This document shows, piece by piece, positions 1-5,199 of a DNA stretch of 6,126 nucleotides (positions within the stretch are counted from its first letter, which is position 1; the number at the start of each line of letters is the position of its first letter). Below the pieces are notes generated by a model. The model made no database searches. It saw nothing but the letters and a program-made list of their open reading frames with translations, and was not told the DNA's origin. Both the position numbers and the translations under genes were made by a program. This DNA is from an uncultured Phycisphaerales bacterium (GTDB lineage Bacteria; Planctomycetota; Phycisphaerae; WQYP01): the NCBI GenBank assembly GCA_937901265.1, contig CALCHA010000368.1:1-6126 (forward strand). Reading direction: 5' to 3'.

Positions 1-28
1 GGTAATCGGTCGTCATGGTCGTCTCCAT
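1..28 (-). CDS. Possible start of a gene running off the left edge
   Basis: On the minus strand an ATG at 16-14 opens a frame reading Met-Thr-Thr-Asp-Tyr before the window ends. A GGAGA lies about 6 bases upstream of it, a plausible ribosome binding site. A second in-frame ATG lies at 28-26. The orientation matches the regulator at 236-895, so this could be the next gene downstream of it. Only five to nine codons are visible, so no product can be proposed and the start may be chance. Confidence 0.25.
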
Positions 29-235
29 CGAGTGCGGCGCGCGTTGTCGGCGCCGGCGCCTCGCGTGCCGTCTCGCAGGATCCTTGGGGAATTCGAGCTG
101 CGGGCCGATCGCGAATCACGGCCTCACTATCGCGCGGCAGAGAGCCCGGGACGATGGAAAATTCCGTCCCCGAAACGCCGACTATTCACATCGCCGGCGG
201 ATGCGGCGAGCGTCCCGCGCAAGCAGCGCGACGCG
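29..235. other. Intergenic stretch left of the Crp/Fnr gene
   Basis: No reading frame here has a recognisable protein. The frames that cross it in both directions are antisense shadows of the regulator or low-complexity Arg/Ala-rich translations. One inverted repeat is visible: GGGACG at 148-153 pairs with CGTCCC at 165-170 around an 11-base loop. It lies about 65 bases beyond the stop codon of the regulator. It lacks a following T-run in the minus direction, so I do not call it an intrinsic terminator. Confidence 0.4.
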
Positions 236-895
236 CTACCAGCCGCTCGGCAATCGCTTGTGCAGCGTGATCGTGCGGTCGCTGACCGACAGGTAGCCGC
301 CTGCAACGAGGTCCTTCAGCAGCTTGCTGATCATGTCGCGCGACGCGCCGACGCGATCGGCGATGTCCTGCTGCGTCAGCCGCTCGGGGACCACGCGAAC
401 GCCGTCGCCGGGCGGCGCAATGGTGTCGAGCAGGCGCGCGAGCCGTCCATAGACGTCCGTCAGCGCGAGGCTCTTGACGTTTTCGGTCGTCGCACGCACG
501 CGATGGATGAGCTTCATGATCAGGTGCTCGGCGAAGTCGGGATGAGCGAGCAGGAACTCGCGCACCAGCGTGCGGCTCACCACCGCGCAGGTCGTCGGCT
601 CGACCGTATTGACCGATGCCGAGCGCGGCGAGCCGTCGAGCGACATCTCGCCGACGTATTCGCCGGGGCCGTGGAAGTCGATGACGAACTCGCGTCCCTG
701 CGTGTTGCTGGAATAAACGCGTACGCGACCGGTGAGGATGATGAAGATCGAGTCGGCGCGATCGCCCTCGTTGATCAGCACCGTGTTCTTCGGGAATGCA
801 CGAATGACGCCGGTGGCGGCGATGTCGCGCAGCGTCTGCTCTTCGAGCGGCGTCAGCGGATCGGCGGAGGATTGCGTGGGGACAGCAGTCGTCAT
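236..895 (-). CDS. Crp/Fnr family transcriptional regulator
   Basis: A 219-residue cytoplasmic DNA-binding regulator, a normal length for the family. An N-terminal cyclic-nucleotide-binding beta-roll spans about residues 25-130. Its phosphate-binding cassette reads GEMSLDGSPRSASV at 82-95 and keeps the Glu (83) and Arg-Ser (91-92) equivalents that hold the cyclic nucleotide in E. coli CRP, so cAMP or another cyclic nucleotide is a plausible ligand. A dimerisation helix follows at about 120-150, then a winged helix-turn-helix at about 172-204 (LTQQDIADRVGASRDMISKLL). There is one cysteine (103) and no N-terminal Cys cluster, so an FNR-type iron-sulphur oxygen sensor is unlikely. I chose the ATG at 895; the same frame extends to 1036, but that extra stretch is low-complexity and precedes the conserved domain. 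No strong Shine-Dalgarno is seen before 895, and an alternative ATG at 931 exists. It lies 157 bp downstream of the ligase remnant on the same strand. Its targets cannot be told from sequence. Confidence 0.9.
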   Translation of the reverse strand: MTTAVPTQSSADPLTPLEEQTLRDIAATGVIRAFPKNTVLINEGDRADSIFIILTGRVRVYSSNTQGREFVIDFHGPGEYVGEMSLDGSPRSASVNTVEPTTCAVVSRTLVREFLLAHPDFAEHLIMKLIHRVRATTENVKSLALTDVYGRLARLLDTIAPPGDGVRVVPERLTQQDIADRVGASRDMISKLLKDLVAGGYLSVSDRTITLHKRLPSGW

Positions 896-1052
896 CGCGT
901 GGTTCGCAAGGGCTGGCCCGCATCGTAACATTGGCAGCCCGCGACTGCAGTCCCCGCACAGCGTCGCAAGCGCGGGGCGTTGGCGGACCCGATCGCCTCG
1001 CCCGTTGCATGCGCAAGCAATTGCACACGCGGACAATTGCCCGCGCGCGCCG
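896..1052. other. Intergenic region upstream of the Crp/Fnr gene
   Basis: This 157-bp gap separates the ligase stop codon from the regulator start. It holds CAATTGC at 1018-1024 and again at 1034-1040, two copies of a palindromic hexamer spaced 16 bp apart. It also holds an inverted repeat, CCCCGC at 952-957 with GCGGGG at 972-977. Neither is followed by a T-run, so I see no clear terminator for the ligase. I could not find a -35/-10 pair I would trust for the regulator. Confidence 0.35.
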
Positions 1053-1610
1053 TCAGCGATACGTCCGCACGTCGTCGATCACCTTGCCGTCGTTCGGCAA
1101 CGCGCCGGGCTCGCGCAACGCGGCTTCGCCGCGCAGCTTGGTGACATCGCGCAGGCTGTCGACGACGGCATCGACGATTCCCGCGCCGGCGTTGCGAACT
1201 TCACACAGCAGCGTCATCCGGTCGACGCCGTCGGGATTGTCGACGACGAGGCGCGCCTTGATGATTTCCGCATGACGGCGCACCACCGCGGCCACTTGCG
1301 ACGGATGCACGAACATGCCCTTGACCTTGGTGGTCTGGTCGGCGCGCCCCATCCAGCCCTTGATCCGCGCATTGGTGCGTCCGCAGGATGAGCGACCCGG
1401 CATCATCGCCGACAGGTCACCGGTGCCGAAGCGGATCAACGGGTAGTCGGTGTTGAACAGCGTGGTGACGACCACTTCGCCGACTTCGCCTTCGCGCACC
1501 GCGTCGCCGGTGCCGGGGCGCAGGATTTCCACCAGCACGCCTTCGTCGACGATCAGCCCTTCGCGCGCCGGCGACTCGTAGGCGATCGAACCGAGGTCGG
1601 CGCTGGCGTA
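1053..1610 (-). pseudogene. C-terminal fragment of a phenylacetate-CoA ligase-like AMP-forming enzyme
   Basis: This is the last ~185 residues of the 871-residue frame (about 687-871). Whole enzymes of this family (about 400-440 residues) activate an aryl or acyl acid with ATP and transfer it to CoA in the cytoplasm. Visible motifs are YASADLGSIAYES at 687-699, the adenylate-forming motif DYPLIRFGTGDLSA at 741-754, GRTNARIKGWMGRADQTTKVKG at about 763-784, and a C-terminal AMP-binding domain to Arg871 ending GKVIDDVRTYR. The N-terminal half, with the phosphate-binding loop and most of the acid pocket, is missing and replaced by the permease. The wording of these motifs matches PaaK relatives I recall from Burkholderiales and Rhizobiales; the substrate cannot be deduced. 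In its own genome this gene was presumably intact and lay just upstream of the Crp/Fnr gene on the same strand. Confidence 0.8.
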
Positions 1611-3668
1611 GACCTCCGCGGGGTTGGTTCCGGAGATGGAGTAGGAATACTTGCCCGCGAGCTGCGAGGCACCACCGACGGAGATTTGCAGCACCGGCTG
1701 CGGCCCGATGAGAGGCCTGACGCCGGGGATCTGGCCGATGCCCATGAAGAGCATGCCATTGACGGCGGTGATGGGGGGGCGTTTGTCGGCGGGCGTGAGG
1801 AACGCGATCACCAGGCCGTCGCCGGAACTGAGGAACTGGCTGTTGCCGGTCATGGTGAAGGTGGTGGCAACGTAGGGATTTTTATGCAGGACCTCTTCGA
1901 CCTGTTTCTGGTAAGCGCGCATGGCCTCGGGGGAGGAGCCCTCCTGGGCGCGCATGAGGCCGAGGATGAACCCGGAATCACCCACGGGAAGGAAGGCTTT
2001 GGGGACGAGGTCGAAGAGGTAGACGGTGCCGATGAGACATCCAATAAAGACGACGGCGGAGATGACGTGGAATCGCAGGAAAAACCAGAGCATGCGTCCA
2101 TAAACGGCAAGGACCCGTTTCTCGACAGCACTGATGAAACGTTCAACGAGGGTTTTGCGGGACCCGGGCCCGCGGCCGCGAAGGAGGCGTGAGCACATGA
2201 GCGGGGTGATCGTCAGCGAGACGAGCCCGGAAGCGATGACCGCGATGATGATGGTGACCGCGAATTCCTTGAAGATGCGGCCAATGAGGCCCGGCATGAC
2301 GACCATGGGGATGAAGACGGTCGCCAGGGAGAGGGTCATGGAGATGATGGTGAAGGAAATTTCGCGCGCGGAATGGAGCGTGGCGGTGAGCGCCCCTTCG
2401 CCATGTTCCATGCGGCGCACCGTGTTTTCCAGGAACACGATGGCGTCATCGACGAGGAATCCAATGGCCAGCGTCAGGGCGAGCAGAGAGAGGTTGTCGA
2501 TGGAGTACCCAAGGAGGGGCATCGTGACGAAGGTCAGAAGCAGCGAGAGGGGCAGCGCGACCACGGGGATGAGCGTGTCGGAAACACGGCCGAGGAAGGC
2601 GAAGATCACGATGACGACGAGGATAAAAGCGAGATAAAGGGTGCCCGTGGCATCTTCCACCGAATGAACGATGGTGATGGAGCGGTCGTAAATGGGGATG
2701 ATATGGATGGAGCCGGGGAGCTCTGCGGTGACCACCGGGACAAGCGCCTTGATGGACTGCGCCACCTCGACGGCGTTGGCACCGGCCTGACGGGAGACGG
2801 CGAGAATGAGCGTGGCGCTGGGCACCTCGACGCCGCGCTGCCAGAACCGCATGGAAATGCGTTCGTCCTGGACGGAGTCAGTGGCCTCGGCGACGTCCTT
2901 CAGGAAGATGGGGGTGCCGTCACGCAGGCCGACGATGAGCTTGTTGTAGCTGGCGGCATCGCTGACCTGGGTGTTGGGGTTCAGCAGGAAGGTGCGGTCG
3001 GGACCATCGAGCTGGCCCGCGCCGGAATAGGGAGTGGAGTTGCGGACCGCGGTGGAGAGGTCGTCAAGGGTGAGGTTGCGTGCGGCGAGCGCCGAGGGGT
3101 CGGCCTTGATACGCACGGCGGACTTGGTGCCGAAGATGTCGCAGCGCGAGACGCCCGGAAGCGTGGCGATGCGCTGCTGCACGTTGGTGGAGGCGTAGTC
3201 ATAAAGGCGCGCGGAAGTAACCGAGCTGCTGGTCATCGCGATGTACATGATCGGCTGGTCGTTGGGATTGGTCTTGGAAAAGGTGGGCGGGGAGGGAAGG
3301 TCCACGGGCAGCGAGCCGGTGGCGGCTGAGATGGCCGTCTGAACATCGGTGGCGGCGGCGTCGATGGACTTGGAGAGGTCGAACTGCAGGGTGAGGGAGC
3401 AGTTTCCCTGGGTGGATTTGGAGGTCACCAGCTCCAGCCCGGAGATCTGCATGAACTGTTTTTCGAGGGGGGTCGCGATGTTGGCCGCGACGGTTTCGGG
3501 GGATGCGCCGGGATAGACCGCGCGCACCTGGATGACAGGATAGTCGACCGCGGGGAGGTCATTTACCGGCATGGCGCGGTAGGACATGATGCCGAAGAGG
3601 ATCGCGGCCAGCGACAGCAGGACCGTGAGGACGGGGCGCCGGATGAAGGGTTCGGAGATCGACCTCAT
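1053..3668 (-). CDS. Chimeric frame: RND efflux permease N-terminal part joined to PaaK-like ligase C-terminal part
   Basis: The frame is 871 residues. Residues 1 to about 687 are an inner-membrane RND (HAE-1, AcrB/MdtB-like) drug:proton antiporter: the start MRSISEPFIRRPVLTVLL with TM1 at 11-29, porter domain at about 40-330, TM2-6 at about 340-495, TM7 at about 537-555, then the second porter half begins. TM4 carries GFLVDDAIVFLEN with Asp407-Asp408, the same numbers as the AcrB proton-relay aspartates. Homologues are about 1,040 residues. Here the permease stops inside the second porter region, losing TM8-12 and the TM10 lysine (AcrB Lys940). From about residue 688 the protein is the C-terminal half of a phenylacetate-CoA ligase-like enzyme. 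The start is firm: GGAGGT lies 5 bases before the ATG, and the ATG overlaps the adaptor stop codon as ATGA. Such a fusion is not a known architecture. An assembly chimera is the likeliest cause; a true deletion or recombination is possible. Confidence 0.88.
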   Translation of the reverse strand: MRSISEPFIRRPVLTVLLSLAAILFGIMSYRAMPVNDLPAVDYPVIQVRAVYPGASPETVAANIATPLEKQFMQISGLELVTSKSTQGNCSLTLQFDLSKSIDAAATDVQTAISAATGSLPVDLPSPPTFSKTNPNDQPIMYIAMTSSSVTSARLYDYASTNVQQRIATLPGVSRCDIFGTKSAVRIKADPSALAARNLTLDDLSTAVRNSTPYSGAGQLDGPDRTFLLNPNTQVSDAASYNKLIVGLRDGTPIFLKDVAEATDSVQDERISMRFWQRGVEVPSATLILAVSRQAGANAVEVAQSIKALVPVVTAELPGSIHIIPIYDRSITIVHSVEDATGTLYLAFILVVIVIFAFLGRVSDTLIPVVALPLSLLLTFVTMPLLGYSIDNLSLLALTLAIGFLVDDAIVFLENTVRRMEHGEGALTATLHSAREISFTIISMTLSLATVFIPMVVMPGLIGRIFKEFAVTIIIAVIASGLVSLTITPLMCSRLLRGRGPGSRKTLVERFISAVEKRVLAVYGRMLWFFLRFHVISAVVFIGCLIGTVYLFDLVPKAFLPVGDSGFILGLMRAQEGSSPEAMRAYQKQVEEVLHKNPYVATTFTMTGNSQFLSSGDGLVIAFLTPADKRPPITAVNGMLFMGIGQIPGVRPLIGPQPVLQISVGGASQLAGKYSYSISGTNPAEVYASADLGSIAYESPAREGLIVDEGVLVEILRPGTGDAVREGEVGEVVVTTLFNTDYPLIRFGTGDLSAMMPGRSSCGRTNARIKGWMGRADQTTKVKGMFVHPSQVAAVVRRHAEIIKARLVVDNPDGVDRMTLLCEVRNAGAGIVDAVVDSLRDVTKLRGEAALREPGALPNDGKVIDDVRTYR
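1593..1610. other. Join point between the two unrelated sequences
   Basis: The codons for Tyr-Ala-Ser-Ala-Asp-Leu (frame residues 687-692) occupy these positions. Upstream of them the protein follows an RND permease (ISGTNPAEV), downstream it follows a PaaK-like ligase (GSIAYES). The stretch is at home in the ligase family and could also be native to the permease, so the true crossover may lie anywhere in a short shared sequence of up to about 18 bases. There are no insertion-sequence ends, target duplications or attachment sites around it. Confidence 0.75.
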
Positions 3669-4873
3669 TGTGCACCTCCGGTGGGGGCCGGCCCGGTCGC
3701 CGGCGTATTTTCAGGCTGCGGGGTCACCACGTCCGCGGGGCTCTCGGGGGCGCCCGAACCGGGCGGTAGGGCGACCGGCTGGACCACGCTGACGGGCCCC
3801 CCGGGAGTGACGGACATCTGACCGGTCAGGATGACGGTTTCTCCGGCGTCGACGCCCTTTTCGATGACGACGTCCAGCCCCTGGCGTTGCCCCATGGTGA
3901 TGGGACGCTGTTCAGCCGTCGAATCGGCCTTGACGATGTAGACGTACGCCCCCTTCTGGCCCATCTGGGTGGCGGCGTAGGGCACGACGACGGCCCCTTT
4001 GAGCGTTTGCAGCACCAGGCGGACGTTGACGAACTGTCCCGGCCAGAGGTAATGATCGGCGTTGGGGAGCGTGGCCTGCATGCGGATGCGGCCGGCACCG
4101 GGCTGGACGGAGGAGTCGATAAACGTAAGGGGGCCGGTGCGGGTCACATCGGGGGTCTGCGGGAGGCTGATGAGGGACTGCAGTTCACCAGCGTCACTGA
4201 GCTTGCGTACGGCGGGCAGGTCCCGTTCGGTGATGGTGAAATCGACGTAGAGGGGGGCGACGTTCTGCACCGTGAGGAGGTTGGTCTCGTTGGCCTTCAC
4301 GACGTTGCCGACGTCGACGAGGCGCTGCCCCGCGCGGCCGTTGATGGGCGAGGAAATCGTGCAGTAGGAGAGGTTCAGCTTGGCCGTATCGAGGGCCGCC
4401 GCGGTGACCTTCACCTGGGCATTGGAGGTGTCGAGGGCAGCCTGCTTGGTGTCGAGGTCTTCCTGGGAAGCGGCCTGCACGCCGAAGGCCTTCTTGATGC
4501 GGTTGTAATCGGCCTGGGTCAATTCCAGCTGGGCCTTTGCCTGCATGACATTGGCCTCGGCCTCGGCCACCTTGGCTTGGTAGGGGCGCTCGTCAATGAC
4601 AAAGAGCTGCTGGCCCTTGGTGAGGGTCTGGCCATCGGTGAAGGAACGCGACATGATCTGGCCGGCGACCTGGGGCGTGATGTTGACCAGCTCAGACGGC
4701 ACCGTGCGACCGATCTCGTCGATGTACAGCGGGACGTCCCGGGACTCGGCCTTGGTGGCGGTGACCGGCACGGGCGGCCGCGGGGGCATCGGCGCCGCCT
4801 CCTTCTTGGTGCAACCGACCGCCAAAACCATGCCCAACGCCGCCAGACCACTCAGTATTACGCGCACAGCCAT
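3665..4873 (-). CDS. RND efflux periplasmic adaptor (membrane fusion) lipoprotein
   Basis: A 402-residue AcrA/MdtA-type adaptor that would bridge the RND permease to an outer-membrane channel. Residues 1-21 form a lipoprotein signal ending LAVGC, with Cys21 as the likely lipidated residue, followed by a Pro-rich linker (28-36). A lipoyl-like half at about 62-98 (ITPQVAGQI, then DGQTLTKGQQLFVID) leads into an alpha-helical hairpin at about 98-168. The second lipoyl half has the family motif SSPINGRAG at 174-182. The beta-barrel covers about 205-290, with LWPGQFVNVRL at 276-286, and the membrane-proximal domain about 290-365. The tail from about 368 is Pro/Ala/Thr-rich and probably disordered. 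The ATG at 4873 is preceded by AGGAG 4 bases away and gives a clean signal peptide; the same frame runs to 4972 but has no lipoprotein logic. Its stop codon overlaps the permease start by 4 bp, indicating translational coupling in one operon. No outer-membrane factor gene is present. Confidence 0.93.
   Translation of the reverse strand: MAVRVILSGLAALGMVLAVGCTKKEAAPMPPRPPVPVTATKAESRDVPLYIDEIGRTVPSELVNITPQVAGQIMSRSFTDGQTLTKGQQLFVIDERPYQAKVAEAEANVMQAKAQLELTQADYNRIKKAFGVQAASQEDLDTKQAALDTSNAQVKVTAAALDTAKLNLSYCTISSPINGRAGQRLVDVGNVVKANETNLLTVQNVAPLYVDFTITERDLPAVRKLSDAGELQSLISLPQTPDVTRTGPLTFIDSSVQPGAGRIRMQATLPNADHYLWPGQFVNVRLVLQTLKGAVVVPYAATQMGQKGAYVYIVKADSTAEQRPITMGQRQGLDVVIEKGVDAGETVILTGQMSVTPGGPVSVVQPVALPPGSGAPESPADVVTPQPENTPATGPAPTGGAQ
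3674..3679 (-). promoter_or_regulatory. Ribosome binding site of the RND permease
   Basis: Read on the minus strand this is GGAGGT, 5 bases before the ATG at 3668-3666. It lies inside the last codons of the adaptor gene and, with the ATGA overlap, fixes the permease start. Confidence 0.75.
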
Positions 4874-4891
4874 CACTCTCCTGGGGAATTT

Positions 4892-4915
4892 ATGCTCAAT
4901 GGAATGCTCCAGCAT
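4892..4915. promoter_or_regulatory. Operator-like ATGCT half-sites over the efflux promoter
   Basis: ATGCTC occurs at 4892-4897 and again at 4904-4909, 12 bp apart, and AGCAT at 4911-4915 makes the second copy an inverted repeat (ATGCT-CC-AGCAT, 4904-4915). The cluster lies between the candidate -10 and the adaptor start codon. Efflux operons are commonly repressed through such sites, but no regulator gene for it is in the window. Confidence 0.3.
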
Positions 4916-4940
4916 AGCCCAGCACCTCCCATGGAGGCAA
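4911..4940 (-). promoter_or_regulatory. Candidate promoter of the efflux operon
   Basis: On the minus strand TTGCCT (4940-4935) and TATGCT (4916-4911) stand 18 bp apart. Each matches four of six positions of the sigma-70-type -35 and -10 consensus. Transcription would begin roughly 30 bases before the adaptor ATG. The -10 overlaps an inverted repeat of ATGCT half-sites, as expected of a repressor-controlled promoter. Matches this weak occur by chance, so this is a guess from position as much as from sequence. Confidence 0.3.
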
Positions 4941-4945
4941 GCCTC
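4925..4945. repeat. Two overlapping short inverted repeats
   Basis: CCTCC-CAT-GGAGG (4925-4937) and GAGGC-AA-GCCTC (4934-4945) share the central GAGG, so they cannot both fold at once. Upstream of them TGCAA-TTG-TTGCA (4959-4971) is a third perfect inverted repeat. All lie in the efflux promoter region. They could be protein-binding sites; the stems are only 5 bp. Confidence 0.35.
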
Positions 4946-5013
4946 TACACTTGCACCCTGCAATTGTTGCAACTACGCAGAGTGGGGGGGCGACAGGAGG
5001 GCGATTGCTCCGC

Positions 5014-5060
5014 TGAGGGGCGGCCTGAGGGGCGGCCTGAGGGGCGGCCTGAGGGGCGGA
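5014..5060. repeat. 12-bp tandem repeat, 3.9 copies
   Basis: The unit TGAGGGGCGGCC starts at 5014, 5026, 5038 and 5050. The first three copies are perfect and the fourth ends as TGAGGGGCGG followed by A. Each copy carries a GGGG tract (5017, 5029, 5041, 5053), so the tracts recur every 12 bp with 8-base spacers. It sits in the intergenic region between divergent genes, where copy-number change could alter promoter spacing. On the minus strand one frame reads a Pro-Gln-Ala-Ala repeat, which I take as incidental. Confidence 0.9.
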
Positions 5061-5086
5061 TGGTTTCTTACATTTTGCGTGACTGT

Positions 5087-5112
5087 TTGCAAATACAGCG
5101 GTTTGGTAAAAT
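5087..5112 (+). promoter_or_regulatory. Candidate promoter of the Dus gene
   Basis: TAAAAT at 5107-5112 matches the -10 consensus in five of six positions and lies in the most AT-rich patch of the intergenic region. The best -35 nearby is TTGCAA at 5087-5092, but the 14-bp spacer is short. The palindrome TTTGCAAA (5086-5093) overlaps it. A transcript from here would have a leader of about 80 bases. Confidence 0.3.
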
Positions 5113-5199
5113 GAACCCGCTGGCTCATCGGTTGAGCAAGTCATCGTCCGGCCCCCCCTGCGAGCATCCCCCAGGGCTCCCACCCTTTCCGGATCACCC

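Larger units (their letters stand above)
4874..5199. other. Divergent promoter region between the efflux operon and the Dus gene
   Basis: This 326-bp stretch separates two genes transcribed away from each other, so it must hold promoters for both. It contains the inverted repeats at 4892-4971, a G-run at 4984-4990, the 12-bp tandem repeat at 5014-5060, an AT-richer patch at 5065-5115, and a C-rich leader before the Dus start. A small hairpin, GCTCA at 5123-5127 with TGAGC at 5133-5137, lies in the presumed Dus leader. I see no convincing small gene; frames crossing it are extensions or shadows. Confidence 0.6.

Noticed and set aside
148..170. Hairpin GGGACG/CGTCCC as a terminator of the Crp/Fnr gene
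   Set aside because: The stem is only 6 bp with an 11-base loop and there is no T-run after it in the minus-strand direction.
32..928. A 298-codon plus-strand frame opposite the Crp/Fnr gene
   Set aside because: It is antisense to the nucleotide-binding and helix-turn-helix motifs of the regulator, and its translation is Arg/Ala-rich without a domain.
2373..3329. A 318-codon open frame on the plus strand inside the permease region
   Set aside because: It is the complement of conserved RND permease sequence, is rich in Gly, Asp and Glu, and has no domain. Long antisense frames are expected in GC-rich DNA.
1053..3668. The permease-ligase frame as a genuine new transporter-enzyme fusion system
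   Set aside because: Both halves lack parts required for function, the switch falls on a short possibly shared sequence, and composition changes at the same place. An artefact or dead recombinant explains this better.
5014..5060. The tandem repeat as a CRISPR array
   Set aside because: The units are 12 bp, directly abutting and without unique spacers, and there are no cas genes.
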